DNA from: Desulfobacca sp.
GTDB taxonomy: Bacteria; Desulfobacterota; Desulfobaccia; Desulfobaccales; Desulfobaccaceae
NCBI GenBank assembly: GCA_020725545.1
Contig: DYEV01000028.1
Location: 1-51,782, forward strand
Reading direction: 5' to 3'
DNA length: 51,782 nucleotides
Position numbers and translations under genes: made by a program. The notes under the pieces are model-generated. The model ran no database searches. It worked only from the letters and a program-made list of their open reading frames with translations, and was not told the DNA's origin. Position 1 is the stretch's first letter. Each line of letters starts with the position of its first letter. Positions 40,252 through 50,506 of this stretch are shown here, in pieces.

Positions 40252-41946
40252 ATGAAATATTATCAACTGGAAAGTATAAAAAAACTGCTGGGACTCCCTT
40301 CTAAGGCCAGTGCCAGCCAGGTGGAGGCCCGCCTGGCCGAACTGCTGGCCAAAGAACAGGAACTGGAAGCCCTGCGCGGCGAATGGGAGGCCCGGGAAAA
40401 AAAAGAGCTGGGCATGAGCCAATGGCAGGCCCTGTATAAATCCGAAGACTGGCTCGGCGTCTGGATCGGTCTTGGAATAATTTTCATTGCCATCCTTTAT
40501 TTTTCCCTGACGGGCCTGAGCTTTAAGGCCCCCAGTTTCAGATGGACTACCGACGCCGAATTCCACAGCCATGCCGCTGGGATCTTGCCTTTAGTGGACC
40601 GCATCATCCAACAGGCTGAGGCCAAAGGCGAGACTGCTCTCCTGGAACCCGCCCAGTCACTGAAAACGGCCATAGAAACGAAAAACCGCAAGGCCGCCGG
40701 GGCCGCGGCCAAGAAAATGACGGAGGCCCTGAAACAGACCAAAGACAAGGGCCTGAAGGAGACGGCCGGAGAAGTGGCCAAAGATATCTCCAGCCAGTCA
40801 GGTTATCTATTTGATAAAGTCATTTCCGGGGACAACATCCTGCTGGCCATTTACATTGCCGTCGCCTACCTTATTATTGGCATGATCGGTATGGCCCTCA
40901 TGGGCAATCCGGTGGGCCAATTCATCGCCGGGTTCCCCTTCGTCTTCATCATCTCCTGGCTGGCCCTCTTCCTGGCCGGCAACTTCACCATCCACGAATA
41001 CGGCTTGGAGTACGTCCTCTTCTGCCTCTTCATCGGCCTGGCGGTAAGCAACCTGATTGGCGTGCCCAATTGGCTGATGGCCGCGGTCCGTACCGAATTC
41101 TATATCAAGATCGGCTTGGTCATCCTCGGTGCCCGGGTCCTCTTCGGCGTCATCTTGAAGGCCGGTTTTTTGGGCATGGTGCAGGCCCTGGCGGTCGTGG
41201 GGGTAATTTGGTATAGTTGCTGGTGGCTGTGCAAAAAGATGGACATCGACGACGAGTTCTCGGCCATGTTGTCCAGCGCCGTCTCCATCTGCGGCGTCTC
41301 CGCGGCCATTGCCACGGCCGGGGCGGTGAAGGGCGACCCCAAAAAGCTTTCGTACGTCACCTCCATCGTCCTGATCTGTGCCGTACCCATGATGGTGCTC
41401 ATGCCCATCATCAGCAAGGCCTTCGGCATCCCCGATGCCGTGGCCGGCGCCTGGCTGGGCGGCACCCTGGACACCTCCGGCTCGGTGGTCGCGGCTGGCG
41501 CCCTGATCAGCGACCTGGCCATGAAGGTGGGCGTCACCGTCAAGATGTCCCAGAACGTCCTCATCGGCGTGGCCGCCTTCATCCTCTCGGTGGTTTGGAC
41601 CATGAAGGGCGTCAAGGAAGGTGAAGAGGTCAGCCTCTGGGAGATCTGGTATCGCTTCCCCAAATTCGTCCTGGGCTTCCTGGCTTCCTCCATCCTGTTC
41701 TCCTTCATCCTGAGTGAACCGGTCACCAAAGCCATCAGCAAGCCCTTGCAGAACCTGGAGGTCTGGTGGTTTGCCCTGGCCTTTACCAGCATTGGCCTGG
41801 AAACTCGGTTTACGGACATCGCCACCCTGGGTGGTGGCCGTCCGGCCTTGGCCTTCCTCATCGCCCAGGCCTTTAATGTCATCTGGACCCTGATCCTGGC
41901 CTTCCTCTTGTTCGGCGGCATCCTCTTCCCGGCGCCAGTGTTTTAA
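40252..41946 (+). CDS. YeiH/PSE-family putative sulfate exporter with N-terminal extension
   Basis: This 564-residue membrane protein starts at ATG 40252 behind a perfect AAAGGAGGTG. The C-terminal ~340 residues are the PSE/UPF0324 (YeiH) transporter with ~10 helices and the conserved VRTEFYIKIGLVILGAR, SSAVSICGVSAAIAT, GAWLGGTLDTSGSVVAAGAL and FTSIGLETRF stretches. The family is proposed to export sulfate or related sulfonates; direct proof is limited. Unusually, ~200 residues precede it: an amphipathic, possibly coiled-coil segment (~1-60), one membrane span (~68-88) and an Ala/Lys-rich soluble loop (~95-195) before the second span. Typical relatives are ~340-450 residues. The gene is monocistronic here. 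Confidence 0.88.
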   Translation: MKYYQLESIKKLLGLPSKASASQVEARLAELLAKEQELEALRGEWEAREKKELGMSQWQALYKSEDWLGVWIGLGIIFIAILYFSLTGLSFKAPSFRWTTDAEFHSHAAGILPLVDRIIQQAEAKGETALLEPAQSLKTAIETKNRKAAGAAAKKMTEALKQTKDKGLKETAGEVAKDISSQSGYLFDKVISGDNILLAIYIAVAYLIIGMIGMALMGNPVGQFIAGFPFVFIISWLALFLAGNFTIHEYGLEYVLFCLFIGLAVSNLIGVPNWLMAAVRTEFYIKIGLVILGARVLFGVILKAGFLGMVQALAVVGVIWYSCWWLCKKMDIDDEFSAMLSSAVSICGVSAAIATAGAVKGDPKKLSYVTSIVLICAVPMMVLMPIISKAFGIPDAVAGAWLGGTLDTSGSVVAAGALISDLAMKVGVTVKMSQNVLIGVAAFILSVVWTMKGVKEGEEVSLWEIWYRFPKFVLGFLASSILFSFILSEPVTKAISKPLQNLEVWWFALAFTSIGLETRFTDIATLGGGRPALAFLIAQAFNVIWTLILAFLLFGGILFPAPVF

Positions 41947-42124
41947 AGGCAGACGCCGGCTTCTTGAGGGGAGGACGGGGTTTCCACTCCCATCCTCCCC
42001 TCAAATTGCCCTCCCAATGAGGCCATCGGGCTGCTTCCTCTCCTCTGCCAGGCTGCACCGGCGTCAAAAATCCCTCCCGCCGAGGTTTTCCCCAACCCCT
42101 TCTCATAATGTAGATTTGACTTGC

Positions 42125-42148
42125 AAAATCTGGCAAAAAATCTGACAA
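42125..42148 (+). promoter_or_regulatory. 12-bp tandem direct repeat upstream of livK
   Basis: AAAATCTGGCAA (42125-42136) is followed immediately by AAAATCTGACAA (42137-42148), 11 of 12 bases identical, about 95 bases before the livK ATG. Tandem sites on one helix face suggest a regulator-binding site; TTGACT at 42116 lies beside it, but no good -10 was found. Confidence 0.4.
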
Positions 42149-42243
42149 TATCCTGACCTGAAAATTTGTCAGCTGGGGGCCATCGGCCTCGCCGGGAAGG
42201 AGGCCTTTCCCGAACCCGCAGGTTTTGCCAAAGGAGGAAGAGT

Positions 42244-43509
42244 ATGAAAGGAAAAGTGACTGTCATGGCGGCGCTGGTGGCCGTTTTTTGCCTCTTCATG
42301 GTAGGAGCGGTCCAAGCCCAGGCACCGGCCGCTAAAAATGTCGTCATCGGCTTCACCGCCTCGCAGACCGGTAAACTTAATGTGGAAGGCATGCGGCAGA
42401 TCAACGGCCTCAACCTCTGGATGGAGCGGGTGAATGCGGCCGGCGGCGTCAAGCTGGCAGACGGTTCGGCGGTCAAATTCAGCTCCAAATTCTACGATGA
42501 TGAGAGCAATAAAGGCCGGGTGCAGGAGCTCTACACCAAATTAATCAATGACGACAAGGCCAATTTCCTGGTCAGCCCCTACAGCAGCGGCCTGACGGAC
42601 GCCGCCGCAGTCATCGCCCAACAGAATAACCGCATCATGATCACCGCCGGCGCGGCTTCGGACTCCACCTATAAAAAAGGCTTCACCTTGGTCTTTCAGA
42701 CCTATACGCCGGCCAGCCGCTATCTCACCGGCGCTGTGGATATCCTGGCCAAATTGAATCCCAAAGCCAAGAAAATCGCCATCGTCCATGAAAAAGACAA
42801 GTTTTCCACCGACGTGGTCAATGACCTGAAAAAGTATGCCGAAGGCAAAGGCTACCAGATCGTCCTCTTTGAGGGCTATGATCCCGGCACCACCGATTTT
42901 GCCCCGTTTATCAATAAATTCCCCGCCGATGTCGACGCCATCATGGGCGGCGGCCATTTTGCCGATACCAGCACCTTTGCCAAACAGCTCCATGAAAAGG
43001 GCATTAAACCTACCGTTGTCGCTCTGTTGGTGGCCCCGCCGGAACCCAAGTTTGCTGAGTTAGGCGAGGCTGCGGTAGGCATCATCGGTGCCAGCCAATG
43101 GGAACCCGCGGCCAAATATGCTCCTGAGGTCGCCAAGGCCAAGAATCTGGAGTGGTTCGGCCCGACCGTGGCCGAGTTTGTGGAAGCCTACAAGAAAAAG
43201 TATAACGAAGAGCCCTCCTATCACAGCGCCGGCGGCTTTGTGGCCGGTTTGCTGATCGAGAAAGCCATTGCCACGGCGGGCAGCATTGACACCGAGAAGG
43301 TCAAAGCGGCCCTGGATGCCATGGATATTATGACCTTTTACGGCCATATCAAGTTTGACACCTCGCCTGCGGCCCACGGTCTGCAGGTTGGCCACGATAT
43401 GATTTATATCCAATGGCAAAAAGACCCCAAGGGCGCTTTGGTCAAGGAAGTGGTCTGGCCCGAAGAAGCCAAAACCAAGGACGTGATCCCCATGCCCAAG
43501 AAGAAGTAG
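42244..43509 (+). CDS. livK: Branched-chain amino acid ABC transporter, periplasmic binding protein
   Basis: This 421-residue exported protein has a signal peptide (MKGKVTVMAALVAVFCLFMVGAVQAQA, cleavage near 27) and a periplasmic binding fold type I of the Leu/Ile/Val or amide-binding group (VVIGFTASQTGKLNVEGM, YSSGLTDAAAVIAQ, EGYDPGTTDF). A long frame begins at 42166, but AAAGGAGGAAGAGT marks the ATG at 42244. It is the first of five genes in the order K-H-M-G-F, all on the plus strand. The actual ligand may be an amino acid, amide or urea; sequence alone does not decide. Here the gene symbol marks position in the system. Confidence 0.9.
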   Translation: MKGKVTVMAALVAVFCLFMVGAVQAQAPAAKNVVIGFTASQTGKLNVEGMRQINGLNLWMERVNAAGGVKLADGSAVKFSSKFYDDESNKGRVQELYTKLINDDKANFLVSPYSSGLTDAAAVIAQQNNRIMITAGAASDSTYKKGFTLVFQTYTPASRYLTGAVDILAKLNPKAKKIAIVHEKDKFSTDVVNDLKKYAEGKGYQIVLFEGYDPGTTDFAPFINKFPADVDAIMGGGHFADTSTFAKQLHEKGIKPTVVALLVAPPEPKFAELGEAAVGIIGASQWEPAAKYAPEVAKAKNLEWFGPTVAEFVEAYKKKYNEEPSYHSAGGFVAGLLIEKAIATAGSIDTEKVKAALDAMDIMTFYGHIKFDTSPAAHGLQVGHDMIYIQWQKDPKGALVKEVVWPEEAKTKDVIPMPKKK

Positions 43510-43548
43510 CCGACCGCGGTGCAGGGGATCAGAAAATAAGCGAGAACT

Positions 43549-44403
43549 ATGCAACTGCTCTCTTCCCTCATTGACGGTATCCTCATCGGGTTTGTCTATG
43601 GGGTGGCGGCAGTGGGTCTGACCCTGATCTGGGGGGTGATGAGCGTCATCAACCTCAGCCACGGGCCGGTTATGGCCCTGGGAATGTTCAGTACCTATCT
43701 GCTCTTCGCCAACCTGGGGGTGAACCCGTATCTGGCCCTCATCGGGGTGGCGGTCTTCGGGCTGGTGCTCGGCCTGGTGATCTACACCGTGGCCGTGCAC
43801 CGGGTCATTTCGGCTCCCCACCTTTCCAGCCTGTTGGCCACCTTTGCCGTTAATATGATCATCATTGGCATCGGCACGGCGGTCTTCAGCACCTCGCCGC
43901 ATAATATTGACTTCTCACTGGGCTCCATCTCCCTGGGGCCCATCATCCTCCCGGCCACCCGCCTCCTGGCGGCCGTGGCGGCCATCCTCTTTACGGCGCT
44001 GCTCTATATTTTTCTGTACTTCACCCGGCCCGGCAAGGCCATCCGGGCGGTGGCCAACAATCGCACGGCCGCGGAACTCATGGGCATCCCCTCGGCCCAG
44101 GTCCTGGCCCTGAGCTTCGGCATCGGCACTGCTCTGGCCTGTGTGGCCGGGGGGCTCATCGCCACCTTTTTCCCCTTTACCATCCTGAGCGGCGGCCCCT
44201 ATGAATTGAAGTCCTTTGTCATCTGCGTCCTGGGCGGCTTGGGAAATCCTTTGGGCGCCCTCCTGGGTGGACTCTTGCTGGGCGGCCTGGAGGGTCTGAT
44301 TCCCACCGTCATGCCCGTCAGTTGGGTGCCGGTGCTGGAATTCGGCCTCTTTATCCTGGTGCTGTTGGTGAAACCCAGCGGCCTCTTGGGAGCCAAATCA
44401 TGA
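43549..44403 (+). CDS. livH: Branched-chain amino acid ABC transporter permease LivH
   Basis: This 284-residue inner-membrane permease has about eight hydrophobic spans and the LivH-type pattern DGILIGFVYGVAAVGLTLIWGVMSVINLSHG near the N-terminus, KAIRAVANNRTAAELMGI (the loop contacting the ATPases) and a C-terminal ILVLLVKPSGLLG. It forms the channel with LivM. Its stop codon overlaps the livM start (ATGA at 44400-44403), so translation is coupled. It follows livK after 39 bases. Confidence 0.95.
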   Translation: MQLLSSLIDGILIGFVYGVAAVGLTLIWGVMSVINLSHGPVMALGMFSTYLLFANLGVNPYLALIGVAVFGLVLGLVIYTVAVHRVISAPHLSSLLATFAVNMIIIGIGTAVFSTSPHNIDFSLGSISLGPIILPATRLLAAVAAILFTALLYIFLYFTRPGKAIRAVANNRTAAELMGIPSAQVLALSFGIGTALACVAGGLIATFFPFTILSGGPYELKSFVICVLGGLGNPLGALLGGLLLGGLEGLIPTVMPVSWVPVLEFGLFILVLLVKPSGLLGAKS

Positions 44404-45364
44404 AGGCCTGGCGGCAACCCGGTTTCTGGCTGCCCGTCTTGTTTATCCTGGTGTGGGGCCTCTATGTTCTGATAGTCCGCCAGGACAGCACCCGGGAACA
44501 GGCCTTCACCCTACTCATGTTCGTAGGCCTCGCTTCCAGCCTCAACATCCTGCTGGGTTACACGGGCTACGTCAGCTTCGGCCACATCGTCTTCTTCGGC
44601 CTGGGGGGCTACAGCGGCTTTTACTTTTTGAGCGCCCATAATCTGCCCCTCATGCTCTCCGCCATTCTGGGCGGCGTGGTCTCGGCGGTGCTGGCCGGAC
44701 TCATTGGCTTGGCGGTGCTGCGCCTGCGGGGAGCCTACTTTGCCCTGGCCACCATCGGGGTGAACGAAGCGGCCCGAGCTTTTGTCAGCAACTTCGAGCC
44801 GTTCGGGGGAGCCACGGGCCTGTTCGTCAACTACTCGGTGTACGAAGGGTTTGGCGGCCCCGGCCCCGCCCTCTGGCGCACCTTTATTTACCTATGGATC
44901 ACCGTCCTGATCATTGTCGTGGTCAGTTATGCCATTAAGAATTCCCGTTTCGGTCTGGGTCTCCTGGCCATCCGGGAAGATGAAGACGCGGCCATGGTCA
45001 TGGGGGTGCAAGCCCCCCGGGCCAAGACCGTGGCCTTCATGTTTTCGGCTTTTTTCCCCGGCCTCATCGGCACCCTGTACTTCTTCAAGAATGGCAACGT
45101 CGAGCCCGGCGATGCCTTTAGCCTGCACATGTCCATCGAGATGCTGGTCATGGTGATGTTGGGCGGCATGGGGACGGTTTTTGGGCCGGTCATCGGCGCC
45201 GTGGCCTATCAGGGTTTACGGGGCTTCCTCCTCACCAACCCCTTGTTTAAGAACCTGCATCTGGCCATCGCCGGGGTCTTTTTGCTCCTCATCGTCCTCT
45301 TTGTGCCGGCCGGTGCCATTGGTTGGCTGCGGGAGCGTTCTTTAAAACTACGGAAGGTATTGGA

Positions 45365-45368
<4 letters not shown>
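44400..45368 (+). CDS. livM: Branched-chain amino acid ABC transporter permease LivM
   Basis: This 322-residue permease has about nine spans and the family stretches NILLGYTGYVSFGHIVFFGLGGY, LRGAYFALATIGVNEAARAF, the ATPase-contact loop RFGLGLLAIREDEDAAMVMGV and GGMGTVFGPVIGAVAYQ. The open frame extends upstream inside livH, but the ATG at 44400 overlaps the livH stop and begins MKAWRQPGFWLP, a normal LivM start. Its own stop overlaps the livG ATG (45365-45368) in the same ATGA manner. Confidence 0.95.
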
Positions 45369-46126
<758 letters not shown>

Positions 46127-46182
46127 TCCGGGGCAATGGCAAGCCACCGGCCCCCTGCAAGTTTTTTAGGTGGAGTCTATCC

Positions 46183-46893
46183 ATGGCTGTTCTTGAAGTC
46201 GCCGACCTCGCTTCCGGTTACGGCGAAGTGCAAATCCTCTGGGGCGTGAATCTGACCCTGGAAAAGGGAAAACTGACCACGTTGGTGGGTTCCAATGGCG
46301 TGGGCAAAACCACTCTGCTGCGCACTGTTATGGGGCTGTTGCGGGCTATCCAGGGCACCGTGACCTTTGCCGGCCAAGATGTCACTCATCTGGCCCCCCA
46401 CGCCCGGGCCAATCTCGGCCTGGTGCTGGTGCCCGAAGGCCGGCAATTGTTCACGGAAATGACTGTTTACGAGAACCTGGAAATGGGCGCCTTTTCCAAA
46501 CGGGCCCAGGCCCATGTGCAAGACAACCTGGAAAAGGTCTTTACCCTTTTCCCCCGCCTCAAAGAACGACGCTCCCAAAAGGCCGGCACCCTGAGCGGCG
46601 GCGAACAGCAGATGGTGGCCGTGGGCCGGGGTCTCATGGCCGAACCGGAATTGCTCATCTTGGACGAACTCTCTTTGGGCCTCTCCCCTCTTCTGGCCCT
46701 GAACCTCTTTGAATCCCTCCTGACCCTGAAAAAATCCGGCCTGACCATGCTCCTGGTGGAGCAGAACGTCCAGATGGCCCTGGCGGTCAGCGACTACGGC
46801 TACGTCCTGGCCGAAGGCAAGGTGCAGCTCCAGGGCGAGGCCCGATCCTTGTTAAACAATGAAGAGGTGCAACGGACGTATCTGGGGATCTAA
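46183..46893 (+). CDS. livF: Branched-chain amino acid ABC transporter ATPase LivF
   Basis: This 236-residue ATPase has Walker A GSNGVGKTT, LVPEGRQLFTEMTVYENLEMG (characteristic of LivF), an intact signature LSGGEQQMVAVGRGL, Walker B LLILDELSLGLSP and the His-to-Gln switch in LVEQNVQ. It starts 56 bases after livG behind GGTGGAG and ends the operon. No terminator was recognised in the 224-base gap that follows, which does carry the rplM promoter. Confidence 0.95.
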   Translation: MAVLEVADLASGYGEVQILWGVNLTLEKGKLTTLVGSNGVGKTTLLRTVMGLLRAIQGTVTFAGQDVTHLAPHARANLGLVLVPEGRQLFTEMTVYENLEMGAFSKRAQAHVQDNLEKVFTLFPRLKERRSQKAGTLSGGEQQMVAVGRGLMAEPELLILDELSLGLSPLLALNLFESLLTLKKSGLTMLLVEQNVQMALAVSDYGYVLAEGKVQLQGEARSLLNNEEVQRTYLGI

Positions 46894-47059
46894 GAGGGAC
46901 CGGCACACCGTGCACCGCAAGCGATGGGCCGCAGCCGGGACGGGAGCCGTTTATGCTCCCCCTACCTTTCTTTTCCGAATTATCGGACCTTGTTGGCCTA
47001 TCAGGAAGCATTTTTGCCGGAAACCAAAAACCAGAAACCGCTTTTTTTCCCCCTGCCCC

Positions 47060-47088
47060 TTGACAGGCACAAATTTTCCGGGTATATA
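47060..47088 (+). promoter_or_regulatory. Sigma70-type promoter for rplM-rpsI
   Basis: TTGACA (47060-47065) and TATATA (47083-47088) are exactly 17 bases apart, about 29 bases before the rplM ATG. The short implied leader leaves little room for a ribosomal-protein operator. Confidence 0.72.
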
Positions 47089-47117
47089 AATTTGTTCCAA
47101 CTGTTCTGGAGAGAAAT

Positions 47118-47543
47118 ATGAAGACCTTTGTCGCTCGTGAAAAAGATGTGGCCAAACAATGGCACCTGGTGGACGCCACGGACCAGATTGTCGGCCGTCT
47201 GGCCAGCCGGATCGCCATGCTGCTGCGGGGCAAAACCAAGCCGATTTTTACCCCTCACTGCGATACCGGTGATTTTGTCGTGGTGGTCAACGCCGAAAAG
47301 GCCGTTTTTACCGGCCGCAAGCTGGATCAGAAGATCTATTATCGCCACAGCGGCTATATGGGGGGCACGAAAGCCCTGACGGCCCGCCAGGCCATGCAGA
47401 CCAAACCGGAAGAGGTCTTGCGCTGGGCGGTCTGGGGTATGCTGCCCAAGAATAGCCTGGGACGGCGCCTCTTAAAGAAATTAAAGGTTTACGCCGGGCC
47501 GGAACACCCGCATCAGGCCCAGAAGCCTGAGCCTCTGGCGTAA
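47118..47543 (+). CDS. rplM: 50S ribosomal protein L13
   Basis: This 141-residue protein of the large subunit binds 23S rRNA early in assembly. It has the L13 hallmarks [45 protein letters not shown] and [21 protein letters not shown] site precedes the ATG, and a consensus promoter lies just upstream. rpsI follows after 24 bases, the nearly universal L13-S9 pair. Confidence 0.99.
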   Translation: MKTFVAREKDVAKQWHLVDATDQIVGRLASRIAMLLRGKTKPIFTPHCDTGDFVVVVNAEKAVFTGRKLDQKIYYRHSGYMGGTKALTARQAMQTKPEEVLRWAVWGMLPKNSLGRRLLKKLKVYAGPEHPHQAQKPEPLA

Positions 47544-47567
47544 CCAAGTCACTGTCTGGGAGAAACT

Positions 47568-47963
47568 ATGGCCCAACCTTTTGATATTCATGCCGTGGGG
47601 AAACGCAAGAATTCCATTGCTAGGATCTACGTCCGCCCCGGCACCGGCAAAATTGTCGTCAATAAACGGGAATTCGAGGATTATTTCCCCGTGGAAATTT
47701 CCCGCATGATCATCCGGCAGCCCCTGGAACTAGTGAACGTCGGCCCTGAGCTGGACATTTATGTCAACGTTCAGGGCGGCGGCGTCTTCGGCCAGGCCGG
47801 CGCCATCAAGCAGGGTCTGAGCAAGGCCCTCTTGCAGCTCAACCCGGAGTTCCGCCCGGTCTTGAAGAAAGCCGGATTCCTCACCCGGGATGCCCGCATC
47901 AAAGAACGGAAGAAATACGGCCAGCGTGGCGCCCGGGCCCGGTACCAGTACTCCAAACGCTAA
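47568..47963 (+). CDS. rpsI: 30S ribosomal protein S9
   Basis: This 131-residue small-subunit protein has the S9 features AVGKRKNSIARIYVRPG near the N-terminus, GQAGAIKQGLSKALL and the C-terminal tail KKYGQRGARARYQYSKR, whose end reaches the ribosomal P site. It forms an operon with rplM. The 255-base gap before argC contains an imperfect palindrome. Confidence 0.99.
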   Translation: MAQPFDIHAVGKRKNSIARIYVRPGTGKIVVNKREFEDYFPVEISRMIIRQPLELVNVGPELDIYVNVQGGGVFGQAGAIKQGLSKALLQLNPEFRPVLKKAGFLTRDARIKERKKYGQRGARARYQYSKR

Positions 47964-48104
47964 GGCGGTGGGCTGGCAACGCACCTGGCAGGGCTCATAT
48001 TCCGGCACCACATTCAGGCTGGGAGCGGCAAGACCGCGCCTGGCCTGTTTTGCTTCTGCCGGCCCAGCCCATGGCCGGGGCGGCAAACCACCTGAGCAGG
48101 CTGT

Positions 48105-48169
48105 CGCAAAACCCTTTCGTCGTCCTAGTCGGCGCAGCCCAAAGGCTTAGATTGACGAGGGTTTTCGCC
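48105..48169. repeat. Imperfect palindrome between rpsI and argC
   Basis: GCAAAACCCT (48106-48115) plus CGTC (48118-48121) pairs with GACG (48154-48157) plus AGGGTTTTCGC (from 48158) with small bulges. The arms resemble the GGGTTTTGTGGG-type hairpins in other gaps. It may act as a terminator for rplM-rpsI. Confidence 0.45.
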
Positions 48170-48218
48170 AACCCCGTGAGTGACCCGGCGTCTGGACATT
48201 TTTAGAAGGAAAGACAGT

Positions 48219-49256
48219 ATGGTAAAGGTAGCCGTGATCGGCGGTTCGGGTTACACCGGCCTGGAGTTGCTGCGGCTGTTGGCTCGGCATCCGGCCGTGG
48301 TGCTGACGGCAGTAACCTCCCGGGAATATGACGGCAAAGGCGTGGCCGAGGTCTTTCCGGCCCTGGCCGGCATCTGTCCTTTGCATTTTTCTTGGCCGGA
48401 TCCCGCCAAACTGACCCAATTGGCTGAATTCTTCTTTGTCGCCCTGCCCCATAAAACGGCCATGGCGGTGATTCCGGCGCTCCTGGCTGCCGGGGCCAAG
48501 GTGGTGGATCTGAGCGCCGATTTCCGCTTCCGGGACCGGGCCGTGTACGAGAGCTGGTACCAGGAACATACTGCGCCGGAGCTGTTGGCCGAGGCCGTCT
48601 ACGGCTTGCCGGAGCTGTACCGCGAGGCCATCAAAACCGCCCGGTTGGTGGGCAATCCCGGCTGTTACCCAACGAGCGTCATCCTGGGACTGGCACCGCT
48701 CTTGACTAACGGCCTCATTGATCCCCAGAGCATTATTGCCGACTGTAAATCCGGGGCCAGCGGCGCCGGCCGGGGCCTCAATTTGGGCATGCTCTACTGC
48801 GAGGTCAACGACGACTTCCGGGCCTACAAGGTGGCGGGACATCGGCACACCCCGGAAATGGAACAAGAGCTCAGCCGTCTGGCCCAAGAACCTCTCACCA
48901 TTACCTTTACACCCCATTTGCTGCCCATGAGCCGGGGCATTTTGGCCACCCTATACGCGACCCCTCGGCAGCCTCTGACGGCCGAGGCTTTGCAGGCCCT
49001 CTATGAGCGGTTTTATCAGCAGGAGCCGTTCGTCCGGGTCTGCCCCCCTGACACCCTGCCCACCACCACAGCGGTGCGCGGCTCCAACTACTGCGATATC
49101 GCTGTCCGGCTGGACCGCCGGGCCAACCGGGTAATCGTCCTCTCTGCCATTGATAATCTCACCCGGGGAGCCTCCGGTCAGGCTGTCTGCAACATGAACC
49201 TGATGCTGGGGCTGCCCGAAATCCAGGGGCTGGACGTGGTCCCCTTCCTGCCTTAG
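48219..49256 (+). CDS. argC: N-acetyl-gamma-glutamyl-phosphate reductase
   Basis: ArgC reduces N-acetylglutamyl phosphate to the semialdehyde with NADPH in arginine biosynthesis. The 345 residues contain the nucleotide motif VIGGSGYTGLEL at the N-terminus, the catalytic Cys149 in VGNPGCYPTS, SGASGAGRGL and the closing DNLTRGASGQAVCNMN. The start is ATG 48219 behind AGAAGGA; the frame runs 13 codons further upstream without a ribosome site. No other arg gene lies beside it. Confidence 0.98.
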   Translation: MVKVAVIGGSGYTGLELLRLLARHPAVVLTAVTSREYDGKGVAEVFPALAGICPLHFSWPDPAKLTQLAEFFFVALPHKTAMAVIPALLAAGAKVVDLSADFRFRDRAVYESWYQEHTAPELLAEAVYGLPELYREAIKTARLVGNPGCYPTSVILGLAPLLTNGLIDPQSIIADCKSGASGAGRGLNLGMLYCEVNDDFRAYKVAGHRHTPEMEQELSRLAQEPLTITFTPHLLPMSRGILATLYATPRQPLTAEALQALYERFYQQEPFVRVCPPDTLPTTTAVRGSNYCDIAVRLDRRANRVIVLSAIDNLTRGASGQAVCNMNLMLGLPEIQGLDVVPFLP

Positions 49257-49659
49257 GAAATGCAGTTGTTGGTTGCTGGTTGTTAGTTATTAGTTTTTAG
49301 TTTTTCGTTGTTGGTTGTTAGTTGCTGGTTGTTGGTTGTCAGTTTTCGGAAAGAAACTACGGATTCTGGTATCTGTTCGGGAAACGGGCCTTGCAAAGGC
49401 TGTAAAGACTGCGCCACCGATTTTCATATTTTCCAGTGGGTGCGGGCCGCCGTGCCCGCCCAAGCTGGCCATGCGCGACACGCTTGCACTGTTGAGGAGC
49501 CCAGAGGGGAATCATCTCCGGCGGCCCCGGGCCGCCCGATGGTATTGCCCATTCTGGTTTTTGGAAAAAATTACCCTTGACCTCAGGTTCAGCAGTTGCC
49601 TTCCCTCATTGGCTGGCCCGAAGCTTGGCAAAACCGACCCCCAGACCTGACTTGGCTGC
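49257..49659. other. 403-base gap with low-complexity and REP-like sequence
   Basis: Bases 49263-49345 are a GTTGTTGGTTGCTGGTT-type low-complexity run made almost only of G and T. Around 49438-49465, TGCGGGCCGCCGTGCCCGCCC resembles widespread GGGCGGGCACGG-type intergenic repeats (revcomp). No gene, terminator or promoter was convincing. Confidence 0.5.
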
Positions 49660-50475
49660 ATGATGGCCGCACCCACCGCCCCCGAAAAAGATTCCTCTAA
49701 TACTTCTTCCGGCTTCCAGACGGCAGCGGCCCAAGCTTGGCGCACCATCCGCCTAACCCTCGAATACGACGGCTCCGGCTACCATGGTTGGCAACGCCAG
49801 CCCAATGGTCTGACCATCCAGGAAGTGCTGGAAGCGGCTCTGGCCAAAATTCTGGGCCAGGAAGTCCGGGTGCATGGCTCCGGCCGGACCGACGCCGGTG
49901 TCCATGCCCTGGGTCAGGTGGCCCATTTCCGCATCGCCACCACTCTCCCGGTGACGGCTTTTCGGGACGGTTTAAACAGTTTACTGCCCCGCGACATTGC
50001 GGTTTTGGACGCGCAGGAGGCACCCGCAACTTTCCATGCCCGCTATGCGGCACTGGCCAAAACCTATGAATACCGCATCCTAAACCGGCCGGTGCGCTCG
50101 CCGCTGCACCTCCGCACCTGCTGGTGGCTGAATCGGCCGTTGGATCTCCACCGCTTACAGGCAGCAACCCAGAATATCGTCGGCGAACATGATTTTGCCG
50201 GCTTCCAGGCCAGTGGCAGCGATGTCAAAACCACGGTCCGCCGGGTGCTCAAGGCCACCTGGGAGGAACAGCCCGGTGGTTGGAAATACTTTCGCATTAC
50301 TGCCAACGGTTTTTTGCGGGGTATGGTGCGCAATCTGGTGGGGACCATGGTGCAGGTGGGCTGGGGCAAACGCCCGGTGGAGGATGTGGCTCGGATTTTG
50401 GCCAGCGGGGATCGGCGTCAGGCCGGGCCAACCGCGCCGGCCGCTGGCTTGTTCCTGGTGGCAGTAATCTACTAA
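49660..50475 (+). CDS. truA: tRNA pseudouridine(38-40) synthase
   Basis: TruA converts uridines 38-40 of the anticodon stem to pseudouridine. The 271 residues have the catalytic Asp78 in SGRTDAGVHALGQ, the substrate-binding stretch YDGSGYHGWQRQ, and the C-terminal FLRGMVRNLVGTMVQVG. About 28 low-complexity residues precede the conserved core, so the true start could be at either tandem ATG (49660/49663) or later. The low-complexity gap upstream separates it from argC; the next gene is convergent. Confidence 0.96.
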   Translation: MMAAPTAPEKDSSNTSSGFQTAAAQAWRTIRLTLEYDGSGYHGWQRQPNGLTIQEVLEAALAKILGQEVRVHGSGRTDAGVHALGQVAHFRIATTLPVTAFRDGLNSLLPRDIAVLDAQEAPATFHARYAALAKTYEYRILNRPVRSPLHLRTCWWLNRPLDLHRLQAATQNIVGEHDFAGFQASGSDVKTTVRRVLKATWEEQPGGWKYFRITANGFLRGMVRNLVGTMVQVGWGKRPVEDVARILASGDRRQAGPTAPAAGLFLVAVIY

Positions 50476-50506
50476 GGCCAAGGCTAGCGGACGAAGCCCC
50501 CTCCCC

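Noticed and set aside
43060-43902. 280-codon minus-strand frame
   Set aside because: Antisense to livK/livH; His/Gly-rich shadow peptide without motifs.
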